64,000 bases of DNA from Pomphorhynchus laevis (lineage: Eukaryota > Acanthocephala > Palaeacanthocephala > Echinorhynchida > Pomphorhynchidae). The DNA lies in the NCBI GenBank assembly GCA_012934845.2, contig WNNJ02000339.1, forward strand, positions 1-64,000, given 5' to 3'. The position numbers were made by a program, and so were the translations under genes. Below, piece after piece: positions 22,560 to 33,329 of the stretch. Within the stretch, counting starts at the first letter, position 1. Each line of letters begins with the position of its first letter. The notes under the pieces are model-generated. The model worked only from the letters and a program-made list of their open reading frames with translations, was not told the origin of the DNA and made no database searches.

Positions 22560-23125
22560 AATACATATAAAGATCAAAAGTATGAACAATGTTAATAGGT
22601 TGATGTTGATGTGTGGGAGAGTTTAAAAGAGTGTGAATAATTGAATCAGCGTTTGAAGGATAGAAAGAAGACGGTTGAGCATATGGGGAAGGCCGTCTAT
22701 TTCAAAGAAGATGAGCGGCAATAGAAAGGGAACGTTGGCCATAGTTGAGGAAAATGACGGAACATGGAGAAAAATAGATTCACATGAACGAAGATTTATG
22801 GAGGTAAGGCGGGATTCAGAAAGTGTAGGAAAATGCAGATAAGTAGGCGAGTTTGGCAAAAGGAGTCGAAAAGTGGTACAAAGGATAAGGAATAGGATGA
22901 GGTTTATCATATTCAGCCAGTTGAGTTTAGAGAGGCAAGATTAATGTGATAGAAATGGCGAAGGCAAAAGAGGATAGGCGCGGCGAAATTCACAAGGTGC
23001 TGGAAAGGAAGAAGAAAGGATTTTGACGAGAAAGCAAAAAGACACGCAATAGTCAATCGTAAGCAACAAAAGACTGGATATAAGAAAGTGACGAGAGTTA
23101 AAATCAAGCGATCTCCTGAAATCGT
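22560..23125 (-). mobile_element. CR1/L2-like LINE 3' fragment
   Basis: Minus strand resembles the C-terminal part of the LINE at 7630: KIDYC-type (LTIDYCVSFCFLVKI), FQHLVNFAAPILFCLRHF and ESRLTSINLRSCESIFLHV. Heavily mutated; in GDI intron, antisense. Confidence 0.6.
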
Positions 23126-24055
23126 TCTTCCCAAATCGTTCTTCCGAAATCATTCTTTTTATATCTTTAAATTGTAAGAATTTGTAATAGCCAAGACAAA
23201 TTTTTAATGAAAAATTGTTAAATGTATTAAAAGTTAACATGGAAAAATCAAAAACTGTTCATATGTATCTTAAAAATGTAACGAATATAATTTAACAAAC
23301 TTTGGTCTTCTATGCGTCGAATGTGTATGTATTTTTTGTGTTCCATTTAAGGCCAATTTGTTTTGGCTAGCAAACTTTGTTGCTGTTTTTAAAAAGTGCC
23401 TTTCGCAAACTTTGTTCTATTTCGCAAGTTTAAATCACCTGGATGTTTATCAACTGATCTATACACACTGTATTTTCATTTATTCTCTCAGTACTAACAT
23501 TTTTATATCCATTATTTATTCGCGGACCATCAAGTGATCTCCGCATCTTCTATAGCATCCATATAGTCGTATTTCCTGTACACCGTTTGAGCCACTAGAT
23601 AATTTTCTAAAAATACAGTTTCTTTAATGTGAAATCGATATTCGATATTAATTTCAACTAGGAGTTTAACCGAAACTTCATACAAACCACCTGAAAAGTT
23701 TTAAGATCCAAGCTTAAAATTATTAATCAATATTTTTTGTATTGCCAAATTATATATTTACTTATTTTTATTTTTATTTCAAACAATGTAAACTTGTAAG
23801 CAAATTTAGCTGGTTTTTTATAATGAATGATTTTGATTGATTGAAATATTAATATTTATATAAGATAAATACTTTTTATCTTGTGATAAAAAGTCTTCAC
23901 TATATTGTGATAGTGTCATTGTGCTATTCTAGACGGTTGTTATTAAACGGTTCAAAATGCAATTACTTACACATAGGTAACAAAATGTTACTAGGCAGCT
24001 ATACCTTAAAGAATCATACATAAAGCAAGTTTCTAGCATATGAGATCTCGAAGTT
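23126..24055. other. GDI intron, nothing recognised
   Basis: AT-rich. No supportable feature. Confidence 0.4.
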
Positions 24056-24364
24056 ATGGTTTGTCATGATCTTAGCACTCGACTTCAAGTATTGATTTCG
24101 TCTAGCAGATGCATGCGACTATTCGTACTACGAAAACGTTCTTTTGGTCAACTTGATTGTCATAGCTTTCGTATTTTATATAGCGCTCTTCTATTGTCAC
24201 TCATGCTATACGCGTCTCATGTCACTCACCCACAATTTCACAAGGATATGCAACACTTTGAAAGAGTATTACGTAGGGCTACTGGTTTGGTTAAATCAAC
24301 ACAGTCACTGCCGTGTTGTATGAACTTATATCGAACTTATAAAAACACTTTAAGTATGTCCAGT
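24056..24364 (+). pseudogene. LINE RT C-terminal fragment
   Basis: Reads RILYSALLLSLMLYASHV, then FHKDMQHFERVLRRATGLVK. This is the late RT/thumb pattern (YxSLVxSxLxYAS...LERVQRRATxLV) of CR1/jockey-type LINEs. Isolated piece, family unclear. Confidence 0.5.
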
Positions 24365-24639
24365 TAAAATTTCACTCAAGCTGGTTGATTTGATGTTCGT
24401 GTAGAGGACTCTTACCACATCCGAGCATACCTATTTATGAACATTCAATTTAAGTAGCACAATCGGTCTCCGCGAACATATATACCGTTTACAAAGATCA
24501 CTTCTGCCTACCATAAAGACTGTAACTATATATGGTCGATCGCACGATTTTGGAACTATAGTTTCCACTTTGGCAACCATCTTTCTCTCAAACCATGTGT
24601 TTCCGATAAAGTTCACTCCTCGTTCCTGCTACTCCTTGA

Positions 24640-25215
24640 TATTGGCCGATCATAGATTGATCGATTTTTGCTTCAGTCTTTCCCTTTTTTCACTCTTTAT
24701 TTCCCTATATCTATTATTACCTTAGCCTGTTCTCCAACTCTCTCAAAACTACTATCCAACCTTCCCAACATATTGTAAACTCAGCCGTTCGCGTACTCCT
24801 ACGTCTCTGTCGTTTTGACCACATATCTCAACATATTTTCAATCTTTCTAGTCATCCCACAATTAGCCATCGTGTCCAGTTTCGTTTGATTCTCCTGACC
24901 CATCCTGTACTGCATCCCAATTCCCCTTATACTTACATCCTCTATATCTCGATTAATCTCATCATGTTTCTTTATCCTTAAGATCATCTCATTTCCTTCT
25001 CCTCTATACTCTACCTTATTCTACAAATTACCACATCCGTTCCTTTCCTGAATCTGTTTCTTTTGCTTGGAATTAGCTTCCTTGGCACATCCGCTCAATT
25101 TCCTTGTTCATTCTATTCAGAATTCGTCTGCGGGAATATTTTTTTATCAGTTTGATCATTTTTTCATCATTTTTAGTTGGCTCGTAAACGCGCTATCTGC
25201 ACGCATTTGCCACTC
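24640..25215 (+). mobile_element. CR1/L2-like LINE 3' fragment
   Basis: Same 3' part as 33330-33890 and the reverse of 7640-8160: TCAGCCGTTCGCGTACTCCTACGTC, the TTTTGACCAC block, and an eroded terminal hairpin with GCACGCATTTGCCAC at about 25198. 5'-truncated and frame-broken. Confidence 0.7.
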
Positions 25216-25776
25216 AAAATAAATTTCTCTTTTTTATGTACCTGCCACAATAATCAACAACCCTAGTAAATTTTCCTCCAAGTGCAGACTACGTCAGTTA
25301 CTTCAGTCTAGCATTTATCTTCATGATTGTTTTTCTTCATTATTCAGTTTTTATTTCACGTGATCCAACTTTCTATGAGATCTTGCCTCTTAAGTTGTAT
25401 GTAATGATAATAAAATAAAGATCAGTCAATATAATCACTTTTGAAATCTGGAGCAAATTCCATGTCATTATTGTTTTAGATTAACGACATTAATGTTGAC
25501 TTAAATTCGACAGTGCATATGATGTTTATTCGCAATTAATCGTTCTGCTAATTTAAATTATTTACTCCACATACGTTATCTAACTTCTAATACAATTTAA
25601 TTACTGCAAATCAATTTACATCGTTACCGCGTTATTTGAATTTTTAGTTCAACTTTATATATTATTAATAACCGAGCTAACTTACTTTTCGATTAAATTA
25701 AAAAATTTTTGCACCAATAATTATTTTCTAACTTTCTTAAAAAACCTTAAAGTATCGTTTTCTCTTTCAAATCTAG
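25216..25776. other. End of GDI intron, nothing recognised
   Basis: AT-rich sequence up to the polypyrimidine stretch and acceptor of the last GDI exon. Confidence 0.4.
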
Positions 25777-25914
25777 CTATTTATCAGCAAATCATATGAT
25801 GCTACAAGTCATTTTGAAACAACCTGCAATGATATAGTAGATATGTATCGTCGTATAACCGGTCACGATATTGATCTTAGCAAAGTGGATGATTTGGAAA
25901 ATAGCAACGAATAA
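25777..25914 (+). CDS. GDI: Rab GDP-dissociation inhibitor, last coding exon
   Basis: Reads LFISKSYDATSHFETTCNDI then VDMYRRITGHDIDLSKVDDL and stops at TAA 25912-25914. SYDATxHFETTCNDI is the hallmark GDI C-terminal block. Acceptor is CTCTTTCAAATCTAG ending at 25776, phase 0, as required by the preceding exon. The C-terminal tail after the block is lineage-specific, as in other GDIs. No AATAAA was obvious within 100 bp downstream. Confidence 0.93.
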   Translation, partial: LFISKSYDATSHFETTCNDIVDMYRRITGHDIDLSKVDDLENSNE

Positions 25915-26950
25915 ACTAACGCACGCAGACTTATATGCATCTAGCTAAACATTTTATTTGTTTAATTTTTAGTATTTAAAGAATTTCCATAAATGAATAT
26001 TTTAATGTTTTATTATTTTTACCCATTTCCGTTTTTATTATTTTATTAAATAATAACAAGACAAGGACGTTATGTAAACGTAATACCAGTGCTGTAAGCT
26101 TTACAACGCACACATAACAATAAGTATACAAAGTAATAAAACTATTCGTATTTTACCATATATAATATTATTTTTATAGTAATAATTATATAATCAAAAT
26201 TCTATTAATATCCTAATTGTAATCAATGCATCCGTTTATTATAGATAAAACAGCACACTATATTATACCAACAACACGCAAGACCTCAATTGTTGTTAGT
26301 GCATTCCTCATTTCGCATTTCGTGCATCATCTACATGCTCACTCTAATATCTGTCTGTGTTTGCAAAATACCACCTTATTATCGTTTACATACTGTTTAG
26401 GTCAAGAATGCTTTGCCATAAAAAGGCATATTTATCTGATGGTAGTATCCAAGGCAATCTCGAACCTTAAATCTAGCGGACATGAGATTACATTAAACGC
26501 GCTAACACGTTGCAAAAGTGATCTTCCAAAATATGATTTAGTGAATAATACGTGACCCGGTCACTATAATCTTAATGTCTAAGTGATCTAAGCTTTATAA
26601 ATTTTATTTTTCAAAATGAGTAGAAGCATATTACCCTTATATTATCTTGTTTTAAAAATCGTTGGATGTAAATCAGGTGGCTGATAAAATAAAGTTGAAC
26701 ATGTGATTTATACAAGTCAATTAGTTTTAGAAAAACAATTGTCTCGTCAAACGAGATCATCATTTCATTCTGGTAATCTTGTCTCCGTGACGAAGACAAT
26801 TTAAAGCAAGTTTATAAATTTTAATTATATTGATAAGAAAAAGTAAGTTTGTTAAGGCGTTTTATTAAAAAAAAACTTTATTAGCAGATCGCGATATTTT
26901 GTTTCGTTAATTTTTACGAAAATAGTTACTTTGATAGTTACAAATCAGAT
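25915..26950. other. GDI 3' flank, nothing recognised
   Basis: Contains the presumed GDI 3' UTR. A 109-codon plus-strand frame at 26226-26555 has no recognisable domain and I do not call it. Confidence 0.4.
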
Positions 26951-27400
26951 CAGATAACTGAGTCTACGTATTTTATACGATATATTAATAAAAATATAAA
27001 TAAATAAATTTTATTTCTGTTATCTTTATATAATTTTGACATGATTACATAAAGCAACATTGATAAATAGCGTCTAATAATCTTATATAATAATTATATA
27101 AGATTTTATACAAATTATTATTATATCAAGTTAAAATTTAAAATTGAAATTTAAAATAAAAGTCAATTTTTATGAATTGACTAATAAATAATAGGCGATG
27201 TATCAGATATAGGATTAGAGGTCATCAGGAGGTACTGCTGCAATGTTATCAGGTTTCGACCACTATTCTTCGACCCGGCATAGCAGCGGGGTCAAATACG
27301 CGCTAATGACGTATCTCCTCTGATGAAATTTTATTAGTTGGTGTAACTTATTCTAATACAAAGCATTAGAATATGTTTTATCCATACATAAAAATTTTCT
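26951..27400 (-). mobile_element. Naiad-type PLE 3' end
   Basis: Starts with CAGATAACTGAGTCTACG, the family terminus, runs through GAATTGACTAATAAATAATA to the structured module (27210-27310) and the end of the coding part (ATCCATACATAAAAATTTT). A 5'-truncated copy of about 450 bp, moderately diverged. Confidence 0.85.
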
Positions 27401-27411
27401 TAGCATAAAAG

Positions 27412-27446
27412 CTAAGAATTTCAAACAGTTTGAAATTCTTAGCTGC
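27412..27446. repeat. Short palindrome
   Basis: AGCTAAGAATTTCAAAC followed by its complement; about 17-bp arms. It lies at the truncation point of the neighbouring PLE fragment, so it may mark an inverted join. Confidence 0.7.
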
Positions 27447-27599
27447 TAACTAATAACTACTTACCATAATTCTTGATAATGTCCGCGGTTAGCGAACGAA
27501 ATATCGAAGAAATATTCAATTTCTTTTTTCTGGGAATGGCATTTAGATGCAAAAATAATTATTCCCCCGAGAATGTCTCATTCCGTTTCAAAATAATAA

Positions 27600-27790
27600 A
27601 TAATTGTTATAAGATTTTAAATAACTTATATAAAGTTAAAATAAAAATTTGAAATTGAAAATAAAAGTCATTTTTATGAATTGACTAATAAATAGCAACG
27701 TTGTATCCGAATTAGGATTAGAGGTCATCAGGAGAACCGATATGCTATCAGGATTCAGCCTGATTTCGAATTGATGCAGCTAAGGTAATT
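27600..27790 (-). mobile_element. Naiad-type PLE 3' end, old
   Basis: GAATTGACTAATAAATAGCA, then GGATTAGAGGTCATCAGGAG and TATGCTATCAGG, the first half of the structured module. The second half is degraded. Confidence 0.7.
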
Positions 27791-28554
27791 TTGGCCTAAT
27801 ATTTTGGAATAAGAAAATGCTCCGAACCATGCGCTTTATTAGTAAAATATATAACTCTCGTTTCTTAATGATCAAACTCGTAATTGACGAATTATGTTCT
27901 TAATTTATGAACGCACTGAGTCACGCTCCTTTCTTATATCTGATGACCATAATCCTTGTTATCAAATAGTATAACGAAAGCTGTCTACGTGAAATTCGAG
28001 TACTCTACGTAGTTATGCACCGATTTAACGAAGGTTGTAGCAGCGTAGCAAAAGTCAACTTCATAGTTTATTGGATACTAGCATAATATTTGATAAAATT
28101 ACTACCAATTGCATTGACTTTGTAGAGATATCTGGTTGCTGAATAGCGAACTGAGCTCAAGGTTACAAACCCTTGTATTGTTTGTTTCAATATATTATCT
28201 CACATTCACCAACAATTTCAACTAACACGAAGACGACCGATAGTCAGCAACTACGAATCAGCGACGGTAAAGTTTCTAATTATTTGCATTTAATACTACA
28301 GCCCCTGTTTAAAAAATTAACCATCATATCTTTCGAGCACCGATGGTCTACTACTAAACATCAAAGGGCCAACTAGGAGCAAATATACCATCCTTGTACA
28401 CAACAGCTAGCTTAGATGTTACTTCTTTGTATGCATCGCACATTAACTACTTTGCATAAATCCATTAACCACTTGAAGGACGTAGTGTCCGCAAAGAAAT
28501 AAATTATTGAATAAATTTAAAAATATTTTTTATCTAATGATTTTTTATCTCATG
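27791..28554. other. No gene seen
   Basis: AT-rich spacer; the 67-codon frame at 28173-28376 has no support. Confidence 0.4.
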
Positions 28555-29055
28555 GTATTTTTATGTATCGGCCCTTATTCTTCGACCCAACATAGCAACG
28601 TGGCCAAATACATGCTAATGACTTATTTCCTCTAATAAAATTTAATTTTCTAGCTTAATTCATTATTACAAATAGTATATTATTTACTGATTTAATTATC
28701 TAGCTAAATTCATTATTATAACCAATAGTATATTATTTACTACCCATAAAGATTTCCCTTTTAAGAGTTTAAATTTATTTTTAACAATGCTTTAATGATT
28801 TCTATTTCAATTTAATATTTACAATTGTTTGCTTCATGCTATTTTTATAGTACCCTAGTTTAAAATGTGTGTCTATAAAATTATTTAAATGATGTTGAAG
28901 AAATCATTTAAATAAAAATGTTAATTACATATTATGGCAATTCGTAAAATTTTATTATTTAATTTATATTTTATTTGGTATGCATGTATGCTCTTGTAAA
29001 AATATATTTCCTGAAAATTTAAAATTCATCTTTACGTTATAAGTTGAGAATCGTT
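28555..29055 (-). mobile_element. Naiad-type PLE 3' part
   Basis: Module remains at 28560-28640 (GCCAAATACATGCTAATGAC), a duplicated stretch TTATTACAAATAGTATATTATTTAC / TTATAACCAATAGTATATTATTTAC, then C-terminal coding sequence reversed (GGTATGCATGTATGCTC). 5'-truncated near 29055. Confidence 0.8.
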
Positions 29056-29515
29056 TTAATAGATGTCAATTGCTAAACGAACTTTCACGATTTAATATTT
29101 TGAATACAATTAAAGGTTGTATGTACAAAGAAATGGAAACGTTATTTGAACTTTTGTAGATATATCCTTCGCAAACATACGTAGAAGAATTAAGAATCTG
29201 TGGTAGTAATAACGGTGCTAGATACATGAAACTCGACATTTGAATAGCCCAAATATCTAGCCGTTACGTGGGGCATTGTTCTGAACAAAGCAGCTCATCC
29301 TCATGAATTTACAAGATTAAATGCTACTATAGTGTGACTGCTGCTTGTATACACTAGGGCTATAACCGCATGGCTGTTCACCTGGATGCTAATTGTCTGA
29401 AAGTTGCATGTGATACTCATTTCGCTGAAGTCAGCACCGGAAATCCTTATCCACCGTCGGCTTTTCGATCTATATTTGAAAATTTTGGACAACTTCTGGT
29501 TAGGTGACCTTATCG

Positions 29516-29657
29516 CTAAGAACAAAACAAATAGTGAGGAAGTCTACAGGTGGTATGGCACTGAGGATGCAATTAGCTATAAAGACTACAAGGAAGAACG
29601 TACATGCAAATGGCGGTATCAAGAAACCTCATAGTTTCAATCCGGCCGTTGGGCACC
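29516..29657 (+). pseudogene. Histone H3 N-terminal tail fragment, sense copy
   Basis: The frame from 29516 reads [20 protein letters not shown] then [20 protein letters not shown], aligned with H3 residues 2-40 ([40 protein letters not shown]). About 27 of 45 residues match. Lys14, Lys18 and Ser28 equivalents are changed. The frame ends shortly after and the histone fold is absent, so it is a pseudogene fragment. It faces a second H3 fragment on the other strand. Confidence 0.8.
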
Positions 29658-29789
29658 CGACTTTAACTTATGAAGATTCTTGATTACGCTAGTTGCAGGT
29701 GCTCTCTTTCTTACAGTCTTTGCAGCCAACCGCTTCTTCGGTGCCTTAGCACCTGTAGACTTCCTCGATGTTTGTTTTGCTATTGCCAT
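29637..29789 (-). pseudogene. Histone H3 N-terminal tail fragment, antisense copy
   Basis: From ATG at 29789: [20 protein letters not shown] then [13 protein letters not shown], then divergent [11 protein letters not shown] before a stop at 29637. Matches H3 residues 1-44. It shares the DNA block GAGGAAGTCTACAGGTG with the sense fragment, so the two are inverted partial duplicates meeting at about 29640-29657. A possible continuation of the histone fold on the minus strand at 29220-29420 (EDELLCS-like for EDTNLCA) is too decayed to be sure of. Confidence 0.82.
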
Positions 29790-30242
29790 TATCACGGTAG
29801 CAATATAAGCGTATGCAGAAAGGTCGCTATAACAATTCAATACTAATTACAAATTTTTATCGACATTATTCACATTAAGTCGATTAAGCACAGTCTGAAC
29901 CCAAGCATGTTCACATCAATATTAGCAAGTTTAGAATAACGGACATTATACGAACTTACATCGGAGAAACCGACGTAGAAGCTTGGATCAGCAAGATTGA
30001 ATAGATTGTCAATGGCTTGACAATGTAACTGTACACAGGAATTTAGATCATCTCGGTTACTGCAATAATGTGATTATTCGGAAGATAAACTCTACTTAAT
30101 TTTTTGACGAGCAGACATAGGCCAAGAAATTATCAATCCTGTCTCCTCTATTACAGTCTCTATGACCGACAACCAATCACGTATTTAAATTTAAGCCTAT
30201 ATAGTTGTCATTTCATTCCTTAATGCTATAACTTATAGCTAT
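29790..30242. other. No gene seen
   Basis: Spacer of ordinary composition. No frame, repeat or RNA supported. Confidence 0.4.
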
Positions 30243-30262
30243 TATAAGATATAATATATATA

Positions 30263-30329
<67 letters not shown>
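30243..30329. repeat. (TA)n microsatellite inside a Naiad-type copy
   Basis: The tract replaces the GATATACATATATATGT stretch that follows TTCGGAAAAA in the intact copy (about 51875-51890), so it looks like expansion from a TA-rich site inside the element. Confidence 0.85.
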
Positions 30330-30331
<2 letters not shown>

Positions 30332-30769
30332 TTTTCCGAATATAAGATTAATTAATTTTACTAACGCTTCTTTAATATCTACTAAATCTAGATTTGTATA
30401 AAGCGTACTAAAATCGTACGTATTTATATTCTGAAAATTTATTCCTTTTGTTTGTTCTAAAAATTCTTTTGTAGAATTAATACTGAAATAGTGTTTATTT
30501 CTTGAAGTGTGTTTTAATTTCTTTAATTATTTTATTCATATAAACAGAAAGTGGTTTTAATGTACATTTAAAAACACTACATATGAACCTAGGTTTTATT
30601 GGATTTTTATGTAATTTTGGATTCCAATATAATATAGGTATCGTTTTATTATCTGATTCAATTTTTATACCCTTTTTATTCATTATAGAACAATCACTTG
30701 TAATAATTGTTTCTAAACTTAAATCACTGCATTCAGATGTTGTGTTTATATTTAAATCATTATAATTAA
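30330..30769 (-). mobile_element. Naiad-type PLE, left part of a split copy
   Basis: Minus-strand RT region: NYNDLNINTTSECSDLSLET, SIMNKKGIKIESDNKTIPIL, YWNPKLHKNPIKPRFICSVF, KCTLKPLSVYMNKI. Continues at 39232-39795 on the far side of the 8.46-kb insertion. ATCATTATAATTAA is present at both edges (30756-30769 and 39232-39245) as a 14-bp target-site duplication. Confidence 0.85.
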
Positions 30770-31017
30770 ATATATAGTTATTACAGAAACGAAGAAGAAA
30801 ATATCCTTTATTTGATAAAAATTCTATATTTCGATAGCTCATGCTATCATCATCAGGATTACAAAAGAATTGTTTCACAATGTGTTTCCCATGTGTTTCC
30901 AACATTTATACAAAAATACAAGCATTGATGTGCCCCACATTTCTACTTAAAAGAAAAAGAAAATAACGAGAAACAAAACAATCAAACACTAAAATTTTAC
31001 ACATTTTAAAAACAACA
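30770..31017 (-). repeat. Terminal repeat of inserted conventional PLE, inverted copy 1
   Basis: About 245 bp that recur, inverted and at about 95% identity by eye, at 38935-39200. Contains a hammerhead-like core (30829-30856, minus). Together they form inverted ends of the 8.46-kb insertion. Confidence 0.88.
30829..30856 (-). ncRNA. Hammerhead-like core
   Basis: On the minus strand: CTGATGA, a 6-bp stem II (GATAGC-ATGA-GCTATC), GAAA. Identical to the core at 39110-39137. See that entry for limits. Confidence 0.5.
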
Positions 31018-31340
31018 TAAAAAAATGTGTAGTGTACAAGTAATTTCGGAGCTATCAAACGATAGCAGCAAAAATCATTCAAAAATCAACGATAATCCTA
31101 CAAAAAAAAGACAAATTAAAGGTAAATCTAACTACAGATCCAAGTAACAAGGTTAGTAATTTTTCTATGGTCTCAGGTGATGGGGAGGTGCTTCCCCCAT
31201 TCCTAAATTAAAGAATTTGCTGATAATTAAAGTTAAGAAACCGATTGAAAAACACGATCTCTACAACAAATTTTTGAGATACTTCACAAACAGTTTCAGA
31301 ACAGGGTTCTATATAACTCTGTTAGGTTACACCTTGCGGA

Positions 31341-32204
31341 GTGAAAATCTCTTTTGTCTCGAATGACCTTGCCGCAAACTACATGGAGTACTTCTCCGCC
31401 AATTTAGCTGAATATGGTGAAATTTCATCCAAGCCTATACTAGCATCACTAAAAGTTTCTAATCTTCCCTGTTCAATGGAAGAAGAAGATATACGTTCTT
31501 TTATGGCTAAATTCAAGGTCACCAATCTGAGGTCAATCCGGGGTAGGGACGGGAACCCTATCCCGGTTGGCTTTTGCAATGCTCCCGTAAATATTGCTGA
31601 ATCCTTGTCTAATTCTGCGTCGAAGCCCTTAATGGGTTTCAATATTAAATTCACGATCACAGAGAGGGATGATCTGACCTATCCCCACTGCAGCCGGTGT
31701 CACAAATGGGGACACTGGGCCTCCAGCTGCAGTGGGACCCCTTCGTGTGGGGTCTGTAGCTCCACCAGCTGTCCTTCTCTTACAACTACCGATCGCTGCG
31801 AGGCCCCCCTTTCCTGCTCGAATTGCGGGGGGTGCCATCCTGCTTGGAGCAGGAAATGCTCTCTATTCAAAGAATATATACAATTATTCTTGTTGAAACC
31901 GCCCAATCCGGGCAAGTCCTTCGCGGTCGCTGCAGCTCCACGTATGGATGACGCTGACATTCTACGGATTATCGACTTAAAGACTTCGAATGCTCTTCGG
32001 CAGATGGAGGAGTTAGTACGCTCTATCCTAACCGTTATCGGGACTAATCCTGTGCTTCCTGTTTCCTCGGTTCCGGAGTCGAAAAAGAGAGGGGCTTCAG
32101 CCCATGCCGTTCCCCCGCTCAAGATTGGGAAGCTAATCCAACAGAAGACTAATAGGGGAAATGAAGATACTGCCCAGGGGCAAGTACCTTCCTTGGAGGG
32201 CTAG
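31341..32204 (+). CDS. LINE ORF1 protein with zinc knuckles
   Basis: 287 codons. Residues about 110-185 carry Cys/His knuckles (CSRCHKWGHWASSC, CGVCSSTSC, CSNCGGCHPAWSRKC), the nucleic-acid-binding motifs of ORF1 proteins of I/jockey-type LINEs. An N-terminal segment (SLKVSNLPCSMEEEDI) looks RRM-like and is shared with copy B at about 34200-34500. A Lys-rich C-terminus (SKKRGAS) follows. The true start may be the ATG at 31025, as in copy B (33898), but the frame between is broken. Would coat LINE RNA. Confidence 0.75.
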   Translation: MKISFVSNDLAANYMEYFSANLAEYGEISSKPILASLKVSNLPCSMEEEDIRSFMAKFKVTNLRSIRGRDGNPIPVGFCNAPVNIAESLSNSASKPLMGFNIKFTITERDDLTYPHCSRCHKWGHWASSCSGTPSCGVCSSTSCPSLTTTDRCEAPLSCSNCGGCHPAWSRKCSLFKEYIQLFLLKPPNPGKSFAVAAAPRMDDADILRIIDLKTSNALRQMEELVRSILTVIGTNPVLPVSSVPESKKRGASAHAVPPLKIGKLIQQKTNRGNEDTAQGQVPSLEG

Positions 32205-32299
32205 TGGTGGGAAGGGCAACCTTCCTGCACCTAGCTTTGTCTAGGTAGGCAATCCCCCATCCAACTAATCCATCACAATGCAGAGTACTCGTGAGCCTT

Positions 32300-33213
32300 T
32301 TTTACTGAATATCCTTTAGTGGAACTCGGGAGGTGCTTCCGCCCTTAGACTTCTATCTGGTAGAGATGCAGATGTTATAGTCCTTCAGGAGACGCGGTCT
32401 ATCCGTCTCCCCCAGGACATTACTCGATTTATCCCAAAGCATATCTGTTCCCACTATACTCCGTACATAACCCCACCTCACTCCTCTTCATCTCAAGGAC
32501 TTTTGACCTTAGTTAAGTGCTCCTTAAGATCCTCCCTCCTATTAAACTACTCATGTCCAGCCGTTTCTTGTTTAGTAGTTTCACTTAGTAAGAACGAAAA
32601 ACGCATAAGTCTAGCCAATGTCTACATCCGTCCAGGGGAAATTCACAAGAACCGTGACCTCCTGGATAGTATTATTGACAGCGGTTATGACATGATACTT
32701 GGAGATTTCAATGACAGAACTGGTCGTTGGATCAATGCAGCACTTCGCATAGCTAGGAACGGTTATCTTATTCACAAACCTCCGTCACCTACCTTTCATT
32801 GCACATCAACAAATTCTATCCTCGACATTTTACTGCTTCACTCGAGGTGGTTGTTAACTCCCTTCTGCACGAAGCAGTCGCGCCAGCAATTGTCCACCTC
32901 TCATGACCTAATTCGTTGGAGGATTGAGGAAGATATGTTGCTTCGAAGGAGGTTTCACTTTGATCCGATCAGAGTGGCCCTCATTCAAGCGGCTATCCAA
33001 CACTTTCCATTAATAGGAAATGAGAGTTTGACCAAATTTATACCTACCTCTTTTCGCAAGCTACCGCGATTCTATCGACTACCTATAAAGGTCGTATATA
33101 CAATCCCACTCCGACGAAACTCAAGGCCCTAGCAAAATTACTGAACCTCCCTAACCTCTCTGCTTCCGCCAAACAGGCCCTCTCGAATGAATACTGGAGC
33201 ACTAGATACAGGT
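32300..33213 (+). pseudogene. LINE ORF2 endonuclease part, copy A
   Basis: Reads WNSGGASALRLLSGRDADV, VLQETRSIRLPQDI (APE motif with catalytic Glu), SLANVYIRPGEIHKNRDLLD and MILGDFNDRTGRW (GDFN motif), then STNSILDILL. 32503-33132 is one continuous frame. In-frame stops lie before WNSGG (32316) and at 33130. Truncated before RT. Confidence 0.8.
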
Positions 33214-33329
33214 TCTAGTGCTCCAGTTCTAGTGCTCGGAGTAACCTCGCTAAGGGAGTAACAATTGTATAAAGTTGACATTTTTTCCTTCTTTGTAACA
33301 ATAAATTTCTTTCTAAAATATTAAAAAGA
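33214..33329. other. Short join between LINE copy A and the next LINE fragment
   Basis: Begins with a repeated phrase (AGTGCTCCAGTTCTAGTGCTC) made from the last bases of copy A, as in a non-homologous join with filler, then unassigned AT-rich sequence. Confidence 0.4.

Larger units (their letters stand above)
31018..33213 (+). mobile_element. APE-type LINE copy A, 3' part lost
   Basis: Begins right after TTTAAAAACAACA (31005-31017), which recurs at 37771-37783 at the end of copy B, so A, an intervening LINE fragment and B all lie inside one target-site duplication. A holds ORF1 and the endonuclease start of ORF2 and breaks at 33213, in the same place where B reads on. The 160 bp before the break are almost identical to B (35970-36130), whereas ORF1 of A and B are well diverged. 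Confidence 0.8.

Noticed and set aside
26226-26555. A 109-codon frame downstream of GDI as a gene.
   Set aside because: No domain, no codon bias different from the spacer, no splice or start context worth noting.
29220-29420. Decayed histone fold of H3 on the minus strand.
   Set aside because: An EDELLCS-like match and a few spaced residues fit, but frame changes would be needed throughout; too weak to call.
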